Source: Dechloromonas sp. (GTDB lineage: Bacteria > Pseudomonadota > Gammaproteobacteria > Burkholderiales > Rhodocyclaceae). Taken from it: 64,000 nt of DNA. The notes under the pieces are model-generated. The model saw only the letters and a program-made list of their open reading frames with translations. It was not told the origin of the DNA and ran no database searches. Positions within the stretch are counted from its first letter, which is position 1; every line of letters starts with the position of its first letter. A program made the position numbers and the translations under genes. Below, piece after piece: positions 45,331 to 53,959 of the stretch. The DNA is taken from positions 1 through 64,000 of the forward strand of contig JAABQV010000012.1 in the NCBI GenBank assembly GCA_011391255.1, given 5' to 3'.

Positions 45331-47010
45331 ATGACAAAATTCACAAAAATTCTCGCCGGTCTTCTGGCGCTGGCCGTTGCCGGTGGCGCTATCGCCGCTG
45401 GTGCCGACCTTGGCCAAACGGCCAAGCAGGCCACCAACTGGACCGCGATCGCCATGTTCGCCATCTTCGTTGGCGGTACGCTTTACATCACCAAGTGGGC
45501 AGCCTCCCAGACCAAGTCTGCGGCTGACTTCTACACCGGCGGTGGCGGTATCACCGGCTTCCAGAACGGCCTGGCAATCGCTGGCGACTACATGTCTGCT
45601 GCGTCTTTCCTGGGTATTTCCGGCCTCGTGTTCGCCAACGGCTTTGACGGCCTGATCTTCTCGATCGGCTGGTTGGTCGGCTGGCCGGTCATCACCTTCC
45701 TGATGGCTGAGCGTCTGCGTAACCTCGGCAAGTTCACGTTTGCTGACGTGGCTTCCTACCGTTTCGCCCAGACCCCGGTTCGTATCTTTGCTGCTTCTGC
45801 TTCACTGGTTATCGTCGCCTTCTACATGATTGCGCAGATGGTCGGTGCCGGTCAGTTGATCAAGGTGCTCTTCGGCATGGAATACCTCTACGCCGAAATC
45901 ATGGTCGGTGGCGTGATGCTTGCCTACGTGCTGTTCGGTGGTATGACCGCAACAACCTGGGTGCAGATCATCAAGGCCGTCATGCTGCTCGGTGGCGCGA
46001 CCTTCATGGCGCTGGCTGTGCTGTACCAGAATGGTTTCTCACCAGAGACCCTGTTCACCAACGCGGTTGCGATTCACGCCAAGGGTGATGCCATCATGGG
46101 TCCGGGCGCACTGATCAAGGATCCGATCTCCGCCATCTCCGTCGGTATGGCTCTGATGTTTGGTACCGCTGGTCTGCCGCACATCCTGATGCGCTTCTTC
46201 ACCGTGCCGAACGCCAAGGAAGCCCGTAAGTCAGTTGCCTGGGCAACCACCTGGATCGGTTACTTCTACATTCTGACCTTCATCATCGGTTTCGGCGCTA
46301 TCACCAACCTGGTCGCCAATCCTGCTGAATATTATGTCGGTGGTGAAATCGCCAAGGGTCTGAAGGGCGGCGGCAACATGGCTGCTGTGCATCTGGCCAA
46401 CGCCGTCGGTGGCAACCTGTTCCTCGGCTTTATCTCTGCCGTGGCCTTCGCAACGATTCTGGCTGTGGTTGCTGGTCTGACACTGTCCGGTGCTACCGCT
46501 GTGTCGCATGACTTGTACGCTTCCGTGTTCAACAAGAACTGTACCTCCGAGCAGGAACTGCGCGTCTCCAAGATCGCTACCATGTGTCTGGGTGTGCTGG
46601 CTATTGTTCTCGGTATCGCCTTTGAGAAGGAAAACGTTGCCTACATGGTGATGCTGGCCTTTACCATCGCCTGTTCGTCCAACTTCCCGGTACTCTTCAT
46701 GTCCGTGCTGTGGAAGAACTGCACCACGCGTGGTGCAGTGGTTGGTGGCTTCGTCGGTCTCGGCATGGCGGTTATCCTGACCATCGGCTCTGCCGCTGTC
46801 TGGGAAGCAGTTATGGGTAACCCGAAGGGCTCCGCCTGGTTCCCGTACAACTCTGCCGCGCTGTTCTCAATGTCTTCTGCCTTCTTCACGATCTGGCTGG
46901 TGTCCATTCTGGACAACTCCGCTCAGGCGCAGAAGGAACGTGCTCTGTACCCGGCGCAGCAACTGCGTTCGGAAACCGGTCTGGGTGCCTCTGGCGCTTC
47001 CGGCCACTAA
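45331..47010 (+). CDS. actP: Cation/acetate symporter ActP
   Basis: 559 residues: N-terminal hydrophobic leader (about 1-22) and about 13 membrane helices of the sodium:solute symporter family. The signature [18 protein letters not shown] lies near residue 200 and [15 protein letters not shown] near 390. It takes up acetate and other short monocarboxylates. The start at 45331 was chosen because the upstream reading lies in the DUF485 gene. Controlled with yjcH and probably by the two-component pair downstream. Followed by a terminator. Confidence 0.94.
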   Translation: MTKFTKILAGLLALAVAGGAIAAGADLGQTAKQATNWTAIAMFAIFVGGTLYITKWAASQTKSAADFYTGGGGITGFQNGLAIAGDYMSAASFLGISGLVFANGFDGLIFSIGWLVGWPVITFLMAERLRNLGKFTFADVASYRFAQTPVRIFAASASLVIVAFYMIAQMVGAGQLIKVLFGMEYLYAEIMVGGVMLAYVLFGGMTATTWVQIIKAVMLLGGATFMALAVLYQNGFSPETLFTNAVAIHAKGDAIMGPGALIKDPISAISVGMALMFGTAGLPHILMRFFTVPNAKEARKSVAWATTWIGYFYILTFIIGFGAITNLVANPAEYYVGGEIAKGLKGGGNMAAVHLANAVGGNLFLGFISAVAFATILAVVAGLTLSGATAVSHDLYASVFNKNCTSEQELRVSKIATMCLGVLAIVLGIAFEKENVAYMVMLAFTIACSSNFPVLFMSVLWKNCTTRGAVVGGFVGLGMAVILTIGSAAVWEAVMGNPKGSAWFPYNSAALFSMSSAFFTIWLVSILDNSAQAQKERALYPAQQLRSETGLGASGASGH

Positions 47011-47032
47011 GCCGAAAAACAGCATCACCAAA

Positions 47033-47059
47033 AACCCGGGTTTCGACCCGGGTTTTTTT
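47033..47059 (+). terminator. Terminator of actP
   Basis: AACCCGGG (47033-47040) pairs with CCCGGGTT (47047-47054) around TTTCGA, followed by more T. Confidence 0.88.
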
Positions 47060-47065
47060 ACGCCT

Positions 47066-47099
47066 GAAATTTCGGCTATTTTCGCCGTTGACCGCAACA
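47066..47099 (+). repeat. Intergenic GTTGACCGC repeat, copy 5
   Basis: Core at 47087-47095, preceded by AAATTTCGGCTATTTTCGCC, close to the family consensus. Directly after the actP terminator. Confidence 0.7.
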
Positions 47100-47194
47100 G
47101 CAATAATTTGGCGATGCGCGATGGGTTTTCCGAAAGGCAGGCGTAATGCTTCAACGCGGCATCAGCGAGGCGATTTATTTGCTAGACTAGGAGA

Positions 47195-47299
47195 TGTTCT
47201 CGGGGGAGAAAAGACGGTCGGGGGCGCCCAGTGCAGGATCGGGCAACCCCCTGAGTCGTGGCCTGAACCACAAACTCCAAGGACCATAAAAGGAGAACA
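47195..47299 (+). ncRNA. Candidate structured leader RNA
   Basis: Pairings seen by eye: TGTTCTC (47195-47201) with GAGAACA (47293-47299), closing a domain that holds GGGGG/CCCCC (47220-47224/47247-47251) with inner GCCC/GGGC, GTGG/CCAC (47258-47261/47268-47271) and CTCC/GGAG (47275-47278/47292-47295). TTCTC can alternatively pair locally with GAGAA (47206-47210). I do not recognise a known riboswitch class. Confidence 0.35.
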
Positions 47300-47323
47300 G
47301 CCCGCGCATGATATTGGTGCAGG

Positions 47324-47341
47324 CTTACAGAACTCTTACGC
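47324..47341 (-). promoter_or_regulatory. Second tandem regulator box (before the response regulator)
   Basis: On the minus strand it reads GCGTAAG-AGTT-CTGTAAG, the same 7-4-7 pattern as before yjcH-actP, in inverted orientation. It ends 19 bases before the response regulator ATG, so it could serve autoregulation. Confidence 0.5.
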
Positions 47342-47360
47342 CAATACGGGTTGACACAAC

Positions 47361-48032
47361 ATGCGTATTCTAATTGCTGAAGATGATGCCATTATCGCTG
47401 ATGGCTTGAGCCGCTCATTGCGTCAGGGCGGTTGCGCGGTCGACTGGGCGGCCAACGGGATGGACGCTGATAACGCATTGCTGACTTCCGCTTACGATTT
47501 GCTGATTCTCGATCTCGGCTTGCCCAAGCTCTCCGGACTTGACGTGCTCAAGCGGCTGCGTGCGCGAAGTTCGGCGTTGCCGGTGTTGATTTTGACCGCG
47601 CTCGACGGTACCGGCGACCGGGTTAAGGGACTCGATCTGGGTGCCGATGATTACATGGTCAAGCCCTTTGATCTGGCCGAGCTCGAAGCGCGGGTACGTG
47701 CGCTGACCCGGCGCTCTTGCGGTACGACGCCTACCATCCAGTGCGGGGCGCTGGTGTACGATCAGGTCGGGCGTGTCGCGCAGATAGGTGGGCAGACGAT
47801 TGAGCTATCGGCGCGGGAAATCGGCTTGCTTGAGGTGTTGCTCAACCGTATCGGTCGCCTGGTCAGCAAGGATCAACTGGTTGATCATCTCTGCGGCTGG
47901 GGCGAAGAAGTCAGTCATAACGCTATCGAGGTTTATGTTCATCGCCTGCGTAAAAAGCTGGAGCAAGGCGGCGTGAAGATCGCAACGGTTCGCGGCCTGG
48001 GCTATTGTCTTGAACGACCCCAAGCCGAGTAG
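47361..48032 (+). CDS. OmpR-family response regulator (TctD/QseB-like)
   Basis: 223 residues. Receiver domain 1-115: acidic pocket EDD near 7-9, phospho-acceptor Asp51 in LLILDLGLPKLSG, and the switch lysine in VKPFDL. A winged-helix DNA-binding domain (about 127-220) ends RGLGYCLER. Its target is probably the CTGTAAG tandem box found before yjcH-actP and before this gene itself. It overlaps the kinase gene by 23 bases. No strong ribosome site precedes the ATG. Confidence 0.92.
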   Translation: MRILIAEDDAIIADGLSRSLRQGGCAVDWAANGMDADNALLTSAYDLLILDLGLPKLSGLDVLKRLRARSSALPVLILTALDGTGDRVKGLDLGADDYMVKPFDLAELEARVRALTRRSCGTTPTIQCGALVYDQVGRVAQIGGQTIELSAREIGLLEVLLNRIGRLVSKDQLVDHLCGWGEEVSHNAIEVYVHRLRKKLEQGGVKIATVRGLGYCLERPQAE

Positions 48033-49506
48033 CCAAGCGACGCCAGAGAGCGAGCGCTCGCTTTTTGGCGAAATTCTCGACTGGATGCTGGCCCCGTTGC
48101 TCTTTGTCTGGCCGCTGAGCATCGCGTTCACCCATTACTTTGCCAACAACGTCGCCAACTATCCTTATGACCAATCCCTGCGTGAGCAGGTCTCGGCGAT
48201 TGCCCGTCAGGTCAAGCTGGTCGGCAGCAAGCCGGTACTGAGCCTGCCGAACTCGGCGCGAGCATTATTGCGCGCTGACGAAATTGACAGCGTGTATTTT
48301 CATGTCGCCAGTAATGGCCGGCTGCTGGCAGGGGATCAGGAGTTTCCGCTGCCAAAAATGGATTTCGGAGAAAACGCGCAAGCGGGTGAGATTTACATGC
48401 GAGACCTGGAGCAGAACGGCCAGAGTTTGCGTGTCGCTTACACCTTTGTTTCAGATGGCAGCTTGCCGCGCGAGCGCTGGGTTTTGGTCGAGGTTGCAGA
48501 AACCACCGAAAAACGTACCCAGTTGGCGAGCAAAATCGTTGCCAGCGTTATCCTGCCGCAGTTTGTGATTTTGCCGTTGGCGGTGATGTTGGTCTGGTTT
48601 GGCCTCTCGCGCGGTTTGCGGCCGCTGACCCGCTTGCGTAAAACGATTGAGGCGCGCGAGCCGGCTGACCTTTCGCCGATCGCCACGCGCCGTGTGCCGG
48701 AAGAGCTTGAGCCGCTGGTTGAGGCCTTCAACGAAATGCTTGAACGGATGAAGAAAAATGTCGGCGCACAGCAACGTTTCGTCGCCGATGCTGCACATCA
48801 AATGCGTACGCCGCTCACCGGCCTGAAAACCCAGGCGCAGTTTGCCATGCGCGAAACTGACCCGGAGGCGCTGCGTCACGCCATGCGCCAGATTGCCACT
48901 GGTGTTGATCGCGCCACACGCATGGTTAATCAGTTGCTGACTCTGGCGCGCACCGAGGGAAATACAATCGCCCAGCAAAGCCATGAGCCGCTGGATCTCT
49001 CGATCCTCTTACGCGAAGTGGTTGAGGATTGGGTCATGCAAGCGATCCACAATGGTATTGATCTGGGATTTGAAACAACGGGTCCAAGCATGGTGTTTGG
49101 CCACCCGGTTTTATTGCGCGAGTTGGCCAAAAATTTGATCGACAACGCTTTGCGCTACACCCCGCGCGGCGGCAAGGTGACCTGTCGGGTTACCGGCGGG
49201 CCATCTGTTTGCGTGCTCGAGGTTGAGGATGATGGCGTCGGGATCAGCCTTGAGCAGGCAGAAATGGTCTTTGAGCGTTTCTATCGGGTCGATGACGCTA
49301 ACACCGAAGGTAGCGGTCTGGGTCTTGCCATCGTCCAGGAAATTGCCGCCCAACACGCGTCGACCGCGACACTTCGCCCGAACTCGAGCGGGCATGGGGT
49401 AACGGCTCGCGTCGTCTTGCCGACCTGGTACCCGCCTTTGCCACCGCCACCGCTACCGGACGACTTTTCAGAGCTTTACCGCCAATCGCCGCCGATTGGC
49501 ACCTGA
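48010..49506 (+). CDS. Sensor histidine kinase (TctE/QseC-like)
   Basis: 498 residues: membrane helices near 22-42 and 178-200 enclose a periplasmic sensor domain, then HAMP, the H-box FVADAAHQMRTPLTG (phospho-accepting His), and an ATPase domain with N-box NLIDNALRYTP and GSGLGLAIV. The C-terminus carries an unusual proline tail (YPPLPPPPLPDDF). Partner of the regulator it overlaps. TctE-type kinases often control carboxylate transport, which fits acetate transport encoded upstream. Confidence 0.92.
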   Translation: MNDPKPSSQATPESERSLFGEILDWMLAPLLFVWPLSIAFTHYFANNVANYPYDQSLREQVSAIARQVKLVGSKPVLSLPNSARALLRADEIDSVYFHVASNGRLLAGDQEFPLPKMDFGENAQAGEIYMRDLEQNGQSLRVAYTFVSDGSLPRERWVLVEVAETTEKRTQLASKIVASVILPQFVILPLAVMLVWFGLSRGLRPLTRLRKTIEAREPADLSPIATRRVPEELEPLVEAFNEMLERMKKNVGAQQRFVADAAHQMRTPLTGLKTQAQFAMRETDPEALRHAMRQIATGVDRATRMVNQLLTLARTEGNTIAQQSHEPLDLSILLREVVEDWVMQAIHNGIDLGFETTGPSMVFGHPVLLRELAKNLIDNALRYTPRGGKVTCRVTGGPSVCVLEVEDDGVGISLEQAEMVFERFYRVDDANTEGSGLGLAIVQEIAAQHASTATLRPNSSGHGVTARVVLPTWYPPLPPPPLPDDFSELYRQSPPIGT

Positions 49507-49509
49507 CCC

Positions 49510-49734
49510 TTACTCGCGGACGTTGTGGCTTTTGCGCTTGAGTTTAATGGCCAGCAGGGTAGCGGGTAGCAGGTGCCAGAACACATCAAAAATGTCAATC
49601 GGTTTGCTCAGCGTACCTTCGCCAAACATGCGGAGTTTTTCGATGAGATGAGGCTCGGGAACAAAGGGGGCGCCGAGCATCAAGATGGTCATGATGATCA
49701 GCAAGGGGAGGGGAATTTGATCAATAAAGCGCAT
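49510..49734 (-). CDS. Small membrane protein, 74 residues
   Basis: From the ATG at 49734 with AAGGAT upstream: MRFIDQIPLPLLIIMTILML gives one clear membrane helix, followed by a loop with PEPHLIEKLRMFGEGTL and a second hydrophobic segment (DIFDVFWHLLPATLLAI). The ending is basic. I do not recognise a family with confidence. It converges on the kinase gene with three bases between. A start at 49770 is less likely because it runs into the repeat sequence. Confidence 0.65.
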   Translation of the reverse strand: MRFIDQIPLPLLIIMTILMLGAPFVPEPHLIEKLRMFGEGTLSKPIDIFDVFWHLLPATLLAIKLKRKSHNVRE

Positions 49735-49760
49735 GTCGACAAGTATCCTTCGCTGTGGTT

Positions 49761-49795
49761 TTGCGGTCAAAGCGGCTTGACGCTAATTCAGGTAG
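49761..49795 (-). repeat. Intergenic GTTGACCGC repeat, copy 6 (variant)
   Basis: Minus-strand core TTTGACCGC at 49771-49763, one mismatch from the consensus, upstream of the small membrane protein gene. The weakest copy. Confidence 0.4.
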
Positions 49796-49842
49796 CACGA
49801 AAATAGTTGACGAATTTTATCGGGTTTATTAAAGTTAAGGCA

Positions 49843-50006
49843 TCCCAAGGGGGAGTAGCTCTACACCGGTTTGTCGTCATCACGAGGTTTTACCTCCGGC
49901 GGCCGGGCAGCAGAACAGCGCTGTGAGCAAGACCTTTGCCGCGACGGCGAGGCTCCTTCGGCATTCCACGGCTCTCGACCTTCACGGCACGGGCCGTTTG
50001 CTTTTT
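49843..50006 (+). promoter_or_regulatory. yybP-ykoY manganese riboswitch
   Basis: The conserved pieces are in order: GGGGAGTAGC (49850-49859), GTCGTCATCACGAG (from 49873), and GCAAGACCTTTGCC (49927-49940), as in the leader of E. coli alx. A following hairpin ACGGC-ACGG-GCCGT (49984-49997) before TTGCTTTTT is a likely expression platform with a terminator. This class binds Mn2+ and turns the downstream gene on. Boundaries are approximate. Confidence 0.9.
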
Positions 50007-50030
50007 GGAATGCATGAAAGGAAATAAAAA

Positions 50031-50990
50031 ATGGAATCAATCGGTAGTTGGGAGTTATGGGCCGGGTTTACGGCAATTGTTGTGATCATGCTGGCGATCG
50101 ATCTTTTTGTCGTCGGTGGCGGCAAGGAGCACCGCGTCAGTTTCAAGGAAGCCGCCGTCTGGTCGGTGATCTGGATATCGCTCTCCCTGGCCTTCGCCGG
50201 CGCGCTCTGGTGGTATCTCGACGGTAGCGTCGGGCGCGAAGTGGCCAACAGCAAAGCCCTGGAATTCGTCACCGGCTATCTGATAGAAAAAGCATTAGCA
50301 GTTGATAACGTCTTTATCTGGCTGATGATCTTCAGCTTTTTTGCCGTACCGGATGAGCTGCAAAAACGCGTGCTGCTTTATGGAGTGCTCGGCGCGATCA
50401 TCATGCGGACGATTATGATTTTTGCCGGTGCCTGGCTAATTACGCAGTTCCACTGGATTCTCTACCTGTTCGGTGCTTTCCTGCTGATCACAGGCGTCAA
50501 AATGTACTGGTTTGCCGACGAAAAGCCCGACCTCGAAAGCAATAAGCTGGTGAAATGGCTGCGCGGCCACATGAATATCACCACCGAGTTCGACGGTCAG
50601 AATTTCTTTGTCTGGAAAAATGGCGTGCGTTACGCGACGCCGCTCTTCCTTGCGCTGGTGCTGGTTGAAGTCTCCGATCTGATCTTTGCCGTTGATTCGA
50701 TCCCGGCCATTTTTGCGATCACGACCGATCCGTTTATCGTGCTGACCTCGAATATCTTTGCCATCCTTGGCTTGCGCGCCATGTACTTTTTGCTCGCCGG
50801 CGTTGCCGACCGCTTCTCGCTGCTCAAATATGGGCTAGCTGTTGTGCTGATGTTCATCGGCGTCAAGATGTTGCTGATCGACATCTACAAGATACCGGTT
50901 GGTTTCTCACTGGCCGTGGTTGCCGTAATCATCGGCGCCTCGGTGTGGGCATCGTTGCGCAATGAAGCCCGGGAGAACAAGGCTTCCTGA
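50031..50990 (+). CDS. alx: TerC-family membrane protein (Alx-like Mn2+ exporter)
   Basis: 319 residues, about nine membrane helices, with TerC motifs such as [20 protein letters not shown] and [16 protein letters not shown] carrying the conserved acidic residues. Alx and relatives export manganese or are tied to metal and pH stress, in the inner membrane. The manganese riboswitch directly upstream makes a manganese role likely. AAAGGA precedes the ATG. Normal length for the family. Confidence 0.92.
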   Translation: MESIGSWELWAGFTAIVVIMLAIDLFVVGGGKEHRVSFKEAAVWSVIWISLSLAFAGALWWYLDGSVGREVANSKALEFVTGYLIEKALAVDNVFIWLMIFSFFAVPDELQKRVLLYGVLGAIIMRTIMIFAGAWLITQFHWILYLFGAFLLITGVKMYWFADEKPDLESNKLVKWLRGHMNITTEFDGQNFFVWKNGVRYATPLFLALVLVEVSDLIFAVDSIPAIFAITTDPFIVLTSNIFAILGLRAMYFLLAGVADRFSLLKYGLAVVLMFIGVKMLLIDIYKIPVGFSLAVVAVIIGASVWASLRNEARENKAS

Positions 50991-51014
50991 TCAGCGCTGG
51001 TCGTGCCGGCATCA

Positions 51015-51050
51015 ACAAATCTCGGCGGGTTTCTGCGTTGACCGCAAAGA
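51015..51050 (+). repeat. Intergenic GTTGACCGC repeat, copy 7
   Basis: Core at 51037-51045, with upstream AAATCTCGGCGGGTTTCTGC close to the consensus, shortly after the alx stop codon in the same sense. Confidence 0.65.
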
Positions 51051-51190
51051 TTGCAGTTGGATCAGCGGTTACCGCTCCTGCTTGTAGCGCGAGGGTCGGA
51101 AATCGTCGGCGCGCTTAGCTGCAACGCGGTACACTACTGTTTTTGCGCGGAAATCTCCCCCGCGCACCATTTCACCGCGAAGGTAAGCCG

Positions 51191-51682
51191 ATGTACCCGG
51201 TCCATGATGTTGACGCTCTGCTCTTAATCGCCACCACGCTGTCTTCCAAGCGGCGGCCGGCTGAACTGGTCGAGATCATCGCCGCGATGGAATTGCTGCA
51301 AGTGACGATGCCGACGGCGGCACGTTTGGTGGAGGCTTTCGAACACCTTGGCAAGCACGGGATGATCAGCATGCGTGATGGCGGCTTTTTGCTGACTGAA
51401 GATGCTGAGACGGTGATGGCCGAGCAGCCCAAACGCGGGACGAGCGAAGAGAAGATTTTCCGCGTTCGCGATGACTTGTCTGCGTTTAATACAAAACCAG
51501 AGCACCCGCCCGTGGTGCTTAGCGAAGCTGCGATTGAGGCTGCCCTGTTGGCGCACAAGGTGGCCGGTGAAGGTAAGGAGAAGAACCTGCTGGTACCCAA
51601 ACCGAAAGTCACTGAAGGCGAAAAACAAAAGCCCGGCCAGCGCTTCCGCAAACCCTTGCCCGCCCACAAGCGCAAGCGTTGA
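51191..51682 (+). CDS. Hypothetical protein with winged-helix-like N-terminus
   Basis: 163 residues from the ATG at 51191, with GAAGGTAAG upstream; an earlier in-frame ATG lacks a site. Residues 1-80 look like a Rrf2/winged-helix fold (AELVEIIAAMELLQVTMPTA, then a recognition-like helix and a short wing). The last 60 residues are Lys/Arg/Pro rich (KPGQRFRKPLPAHKRKR), suggesting binding to nucleic acid. I do not recognise the family. It is tightly linked to the RNA helicase gene that follows. Confidence 0.65.
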   Translation: MYPVHDVDALLLIATTLSSKRRPAELVEIIAAMELLQVTMPTAARLVEAFEHLGKHGMISMRDGGFLLTEDAETVMAEQPKRGTSEEKIFRVRDDLSAFNTKPEHPPVVLSEAAIEAALLAHKVAGEGKEKNLLVPKPKVTEGEKQKPGQRFRKPLPAHKRKR

Positions 51683-51690
51683 GCGATGCC

Positions 51691-53088
51691 ATGAGCGAAG
51701 TGAAAGCACCTGCCGGCGGAGCCTTCAGCGAACTGCCCTTGTCACCGGCTATGCTGGCGACCTTGCAGCAACTTGAATACCTGACGATGACGCCGATTCA
51801 GGCGGCGAGCCTGCCGATTGCGCTAGCCGGCCATGACCTGATAGCGCAAGCCAAGACCGGCAGCGGGAAAACCGCCGCATTCGGCCTCGCCCTGCTCAAC
51901 AAGCTCAATCCGAAAAGCTTTGCCGTGCAGGCGATGGTGCTCTGCCCGACGCGCGAACTGGCTGATCAGGTAACGCAGGAAATCCGCCGTCTGGCGCGTT
52001 TTGAAGAAAACATCAAAGTGCTACCGCTGTGTGGCGGTTCGGCGATGCGCAACCAGATCACCAGCCTGGAAAATGGCGTCCATATTGTTGTCGGCACGCC
52101 GGGCCGCATCATGGACCACATGGAGCGCGGCACAATCAAGCTCGACGGGCTGCAAACCCTGGTCCTTGACGAAGCAGACCGGATGCTCGACATGGGCTTT
52201 CATGATGACATCGCCTACGTGGCCAAGCGCTGCCCGAAGGAGCGCCAGACCTTGCTCTTTTCAGCGACTTACCCGGAAGGTATCGCCCAGCTGGCGAAAC
52301 AATTCTTGCACAACCCGCAGGAAGTGAAGTTGCTTGAGCAACACGCCGGCAGCAAAATCCGCCAGCGTTTCTACGAGATCAAGCATGAAGACCGCCTGCA
52401 AGCCGTTGCCGCCTTGCTCAAGCATTATCGTCCGGTTAGCACGCTGGCTTTCTGCAACACCAAGCAGCAATGCCGCGATTTGCTCAATGTGCTGCGCCAC
52501 GAAGGCATTCAGGCGCTGACCCTGAATGGCGATCTCGAACAGCGCGAACGCGATCAGGTGTTGATCCAGTTTGCCAATCGCAGCGTTTCAGTGCTCGTTG
52601 CCACCGATGTCGCCGCGCGTGGCCTCGATATCGCGCAGCTTGAGGCGGTGATTAACGTCGATGTGACGCCCGATCCGGAAATCCATATCCACCGTATCGG
52701 CCGTACTGGTCGCGGTGATGAAGATGGTTGGGCGCTCAGCCTGTGCAGCACGGCCGACAAGCGCCGGGTTGCGGCAATAGCGGCGGCAATGAACACGGCA
52801 GTGACTTGGGACGATCTCGCTGCGTTGAAAAATGATGATAAATCGCCACTGGTGCCGCCGATGTCCACCTTGCAGATACTCGGCGGGCGCAAGGAAAAAA
52901 TTCGTCCCGGGGACATTCTTGGTGCACTGACCGGCGAAGCGGGTTTTACCCGCGAGCAGATTGGCAAAATTACGGTCAATGACCAAGCCAGCTACGTTGC
53001 CGTTGCCCGCAATATTGCGCGCGATGCTGTCAAGAAGCTCTCGGCCGGCAAGGTCAAGGGCAAAACCGTGAAGGTTCGCGCGCTCTAA
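51691..53088 (+). CDS. dbpA: ATP-dependent RNA helicase DbpA
   Basis: 465 residues from the ATG at 51691; a TTG at 51679 is also in frame. DEAD-box motifs: Q motif near 30 (MTPIQAASLPIAL), Walker A AKTGSGKTAAF, DEAD in LVLDEADRML, SAT, and HRIGRTGR. The C-terminal 75 residues (MSTLQILGGRKEKIRPGDIL and on) are the DbpA RNA-recognition domain that binds hairpin 92 of 23S rRNA. It acts in large ribosomal subunit assembly. Directly after the winged-helix-like gene. Confidence 0.9.
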   Translation: MSEVKAPAGGAFSELPLSPAMLATLQQLEYLTMTPIQAASLPIALAGHDLIAQAKTGSGKTAAFGLALLNKLNPKSFAVQAMVLCPTRELADQVTQEIRRLARFEENIKVLPLCGGSAMRNQITSLENGVHIVVGTPGRIMDHMERGTIKLDGLQTLVLDEADRMLDMGFHDDIAYVAKRCPKERQTLLFSATYPEGIAQLAKQFLHNPQEVKLLEQHAGSKIRQRFYEIKHEDRLQAVAALLKHYRPVSTLAFCNTKQQCRDLLNVLRHEGIQALTLNGDLEQRERDQVLIQFANRSVSVLVATDVAARGLDIAQLEAVINVDVTPDPEIHIHRIGRTGRGDEDGWALSLCSTADKRRVAAIAAAMNTAVTWDDLAALKNDDKSPLVPPMSTLQILGGRKEKIRPGDILGALTGEAGFTREQIGKITVNDQASYVAVARNIARDAVKKLSAGKVKGKTVKVRAL

Positions 53089-53122
53089 AAAATCAGCTAT
53101 TTTTCGGTGTTGACCGCGGCAG
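53089..53122 (+). repeat. Intergenic GTTGACCGC repeat, copy 8
   Basis: Core at 53109-53117. It begins right at the dbpA stop codon with AAATCAGCTATTTTTCG, almost identical to copy 2. It runs into the last codons of the convergent metallopeptidase gene, so it may encode that protein's C-terminal VNTEK. Confidence 0.7.
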
Positions 53123-53639
53123 TCGACCAAAGCGGCTGGCAGCCGGCATCGAGATAGCTGAGATAAGTCCGCAAGTCGAATTCCAATTGAAAGTACTCAG
53201 GTTCCATGTGCCGGCAGAGTTGGTAAAAAGCTTTGTCGTGCGCCCGTTCCTTCATGTGCGCCAGTTCGTGGACGACAATCATGCGCAAGAACTCAGGTGG
53301 TGCTTCCTTGAACAAGGTGGCGACGCGGATTTCCCGCTTGGATTTGAGCTTGCCGCCCTGAATGCGCGAAATGCTGGTGTGCGTGCCGAGCGCATTTTGA
53401 ATGATGTGCAGTTTGCTATCGAAGCTGACTTTGCTCAATTGGCCGGCATTGCGCAGATACGCGTTTTTAAGTTCATGCACGTAGTCGTAAAGCGCGCTGT
53501 CGGTGCGTACGGCGTGTGCCTGCGGGTATTTCTGCAATAACGCAGCAGCCAGGCGACCTTCGGCGATCAATCGCCTTACTTGTGCGGCGAGATCTTCGGG
53601 GTAGCCGGCCAGATAATTGACGCTTCCCCGAGGGGTCAA
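53097..53639 (-). CDS. YgjP-like zinc metallopeptidase (DUF45/WLM)
   Basis: 180 residues if started at the TTG at 53639, which has AGGAG seven bases upstream; the ATG-initiated reading from 53738 adds 33 doubtful residues. The zinc motif is VVHELAHMKERAHDKAFY (HExxH plus a downstream His), with a C-terminal helical tail. YgjP-type proteins resemble archaeal metallopeptidases and SprT-like fold proteins; substrates are unknown. The C-terminal codons overlap an intergenic repeat copy. It converges with dbpA and leaves tRNA-Arg behind it. Confidence 0.85.
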   Translation of the reverse strand: MTPRGSVNYLAGYPEDLAAQVRRLIAEGRLAAALLQKYPQAHAVRTDSALYDYVHELKNAYLRNAGQLSKVSFDSKLHIIQNALGTHTSISRIQGGKLKSKREIRVATLFKEAPPEFLRMIVVHELAHMKERAHDKAFYQLCRHMEPEYFQLEFDLRTYLSYLDAGCQPLWSTAAVNTEK

Positions 53640-53761
53640 TGGTACGCTCCTGAATAACCTGTCCCGACCAGCAGATTCCTGAATCTGGGCAGCTTGTATT
53701 TGTATTTTGCGAAGCAGCTTGCGTCTGCGACACGGCACCTAAAACACCGACCCAAACAAAA

Positions 53762-53787
53762 TGGGTTAGACCTGCCGGCCTAACCCA
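53762..53787 (-). terminator. Weak terminator after tRNA-Arg
   Basis: TGGGTTAG (53787-53780 in minus sense) pairs with CTAACCCA (53769-53762) over a 10-base GC-rich loop, then TTTTGTTT. Plausible end of the tRNA transcript. Confidence 0.55.
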
Positions 53788-53796
53788 CTGTAATAT

Positions 53797-53873
53797 TGGT
53801 GCGCCCGACTGAATTCGAATCAGTGACCCCTGCCTTCGGAGGGCAGTACTCTATCCAGCTGAGCTACGGGCGC
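53797..53873 (-). tRNA. tRNA-Arg (anticodon CCG)
   Basis: 77 bases including an encoded CCA (TGGT at 53797-53800 on the plus strand). Acceptor GCGCCCG pairs with CGGGCGC. The anticodon stem-loop CTGCC-CTCCGAA-GGCAG shows anticodon CCG, and the T-loop TTCGAAT is present. Reads CGG codons. Confidence 0.97.
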
Positions 53874-53959
53874 AAAGTAAAGGCGGATTCTACCTTTTGC
53901 ACGGATTGCCGTCCATGGCACCTCGCTACAACAAGAAAAGCAACTGAGAGTTAAAACGA

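Larger units (their letters stand above)
47100..47360 (+). other. Leader region of the two-component genes
   Basis: 261 bases before the response regulator. An 88-codon reading crosses it but lacks a ribosome site, has low-complexity composition and no recognisable features. The region is better explained as a structured leader (47190-47300) and a regulator box (47324-47341). Confidence 0.5.

Noticed and set aside
47190..47300. 6S RNA or a known riboswitch in the two-component leader
   Set aside because: A few short strings recall 6S RNA (GAGATGTTC, CCCCTGAG), but the overall fold, length and position do not fit, and no riboswitch core motif matches.
47088..47354. 88-codon frame before the response regulator
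   Set aside because: Begins inside an intergenic repeat, lacks a ribosome site and has coding-unlike composition; treated as leader DNA.
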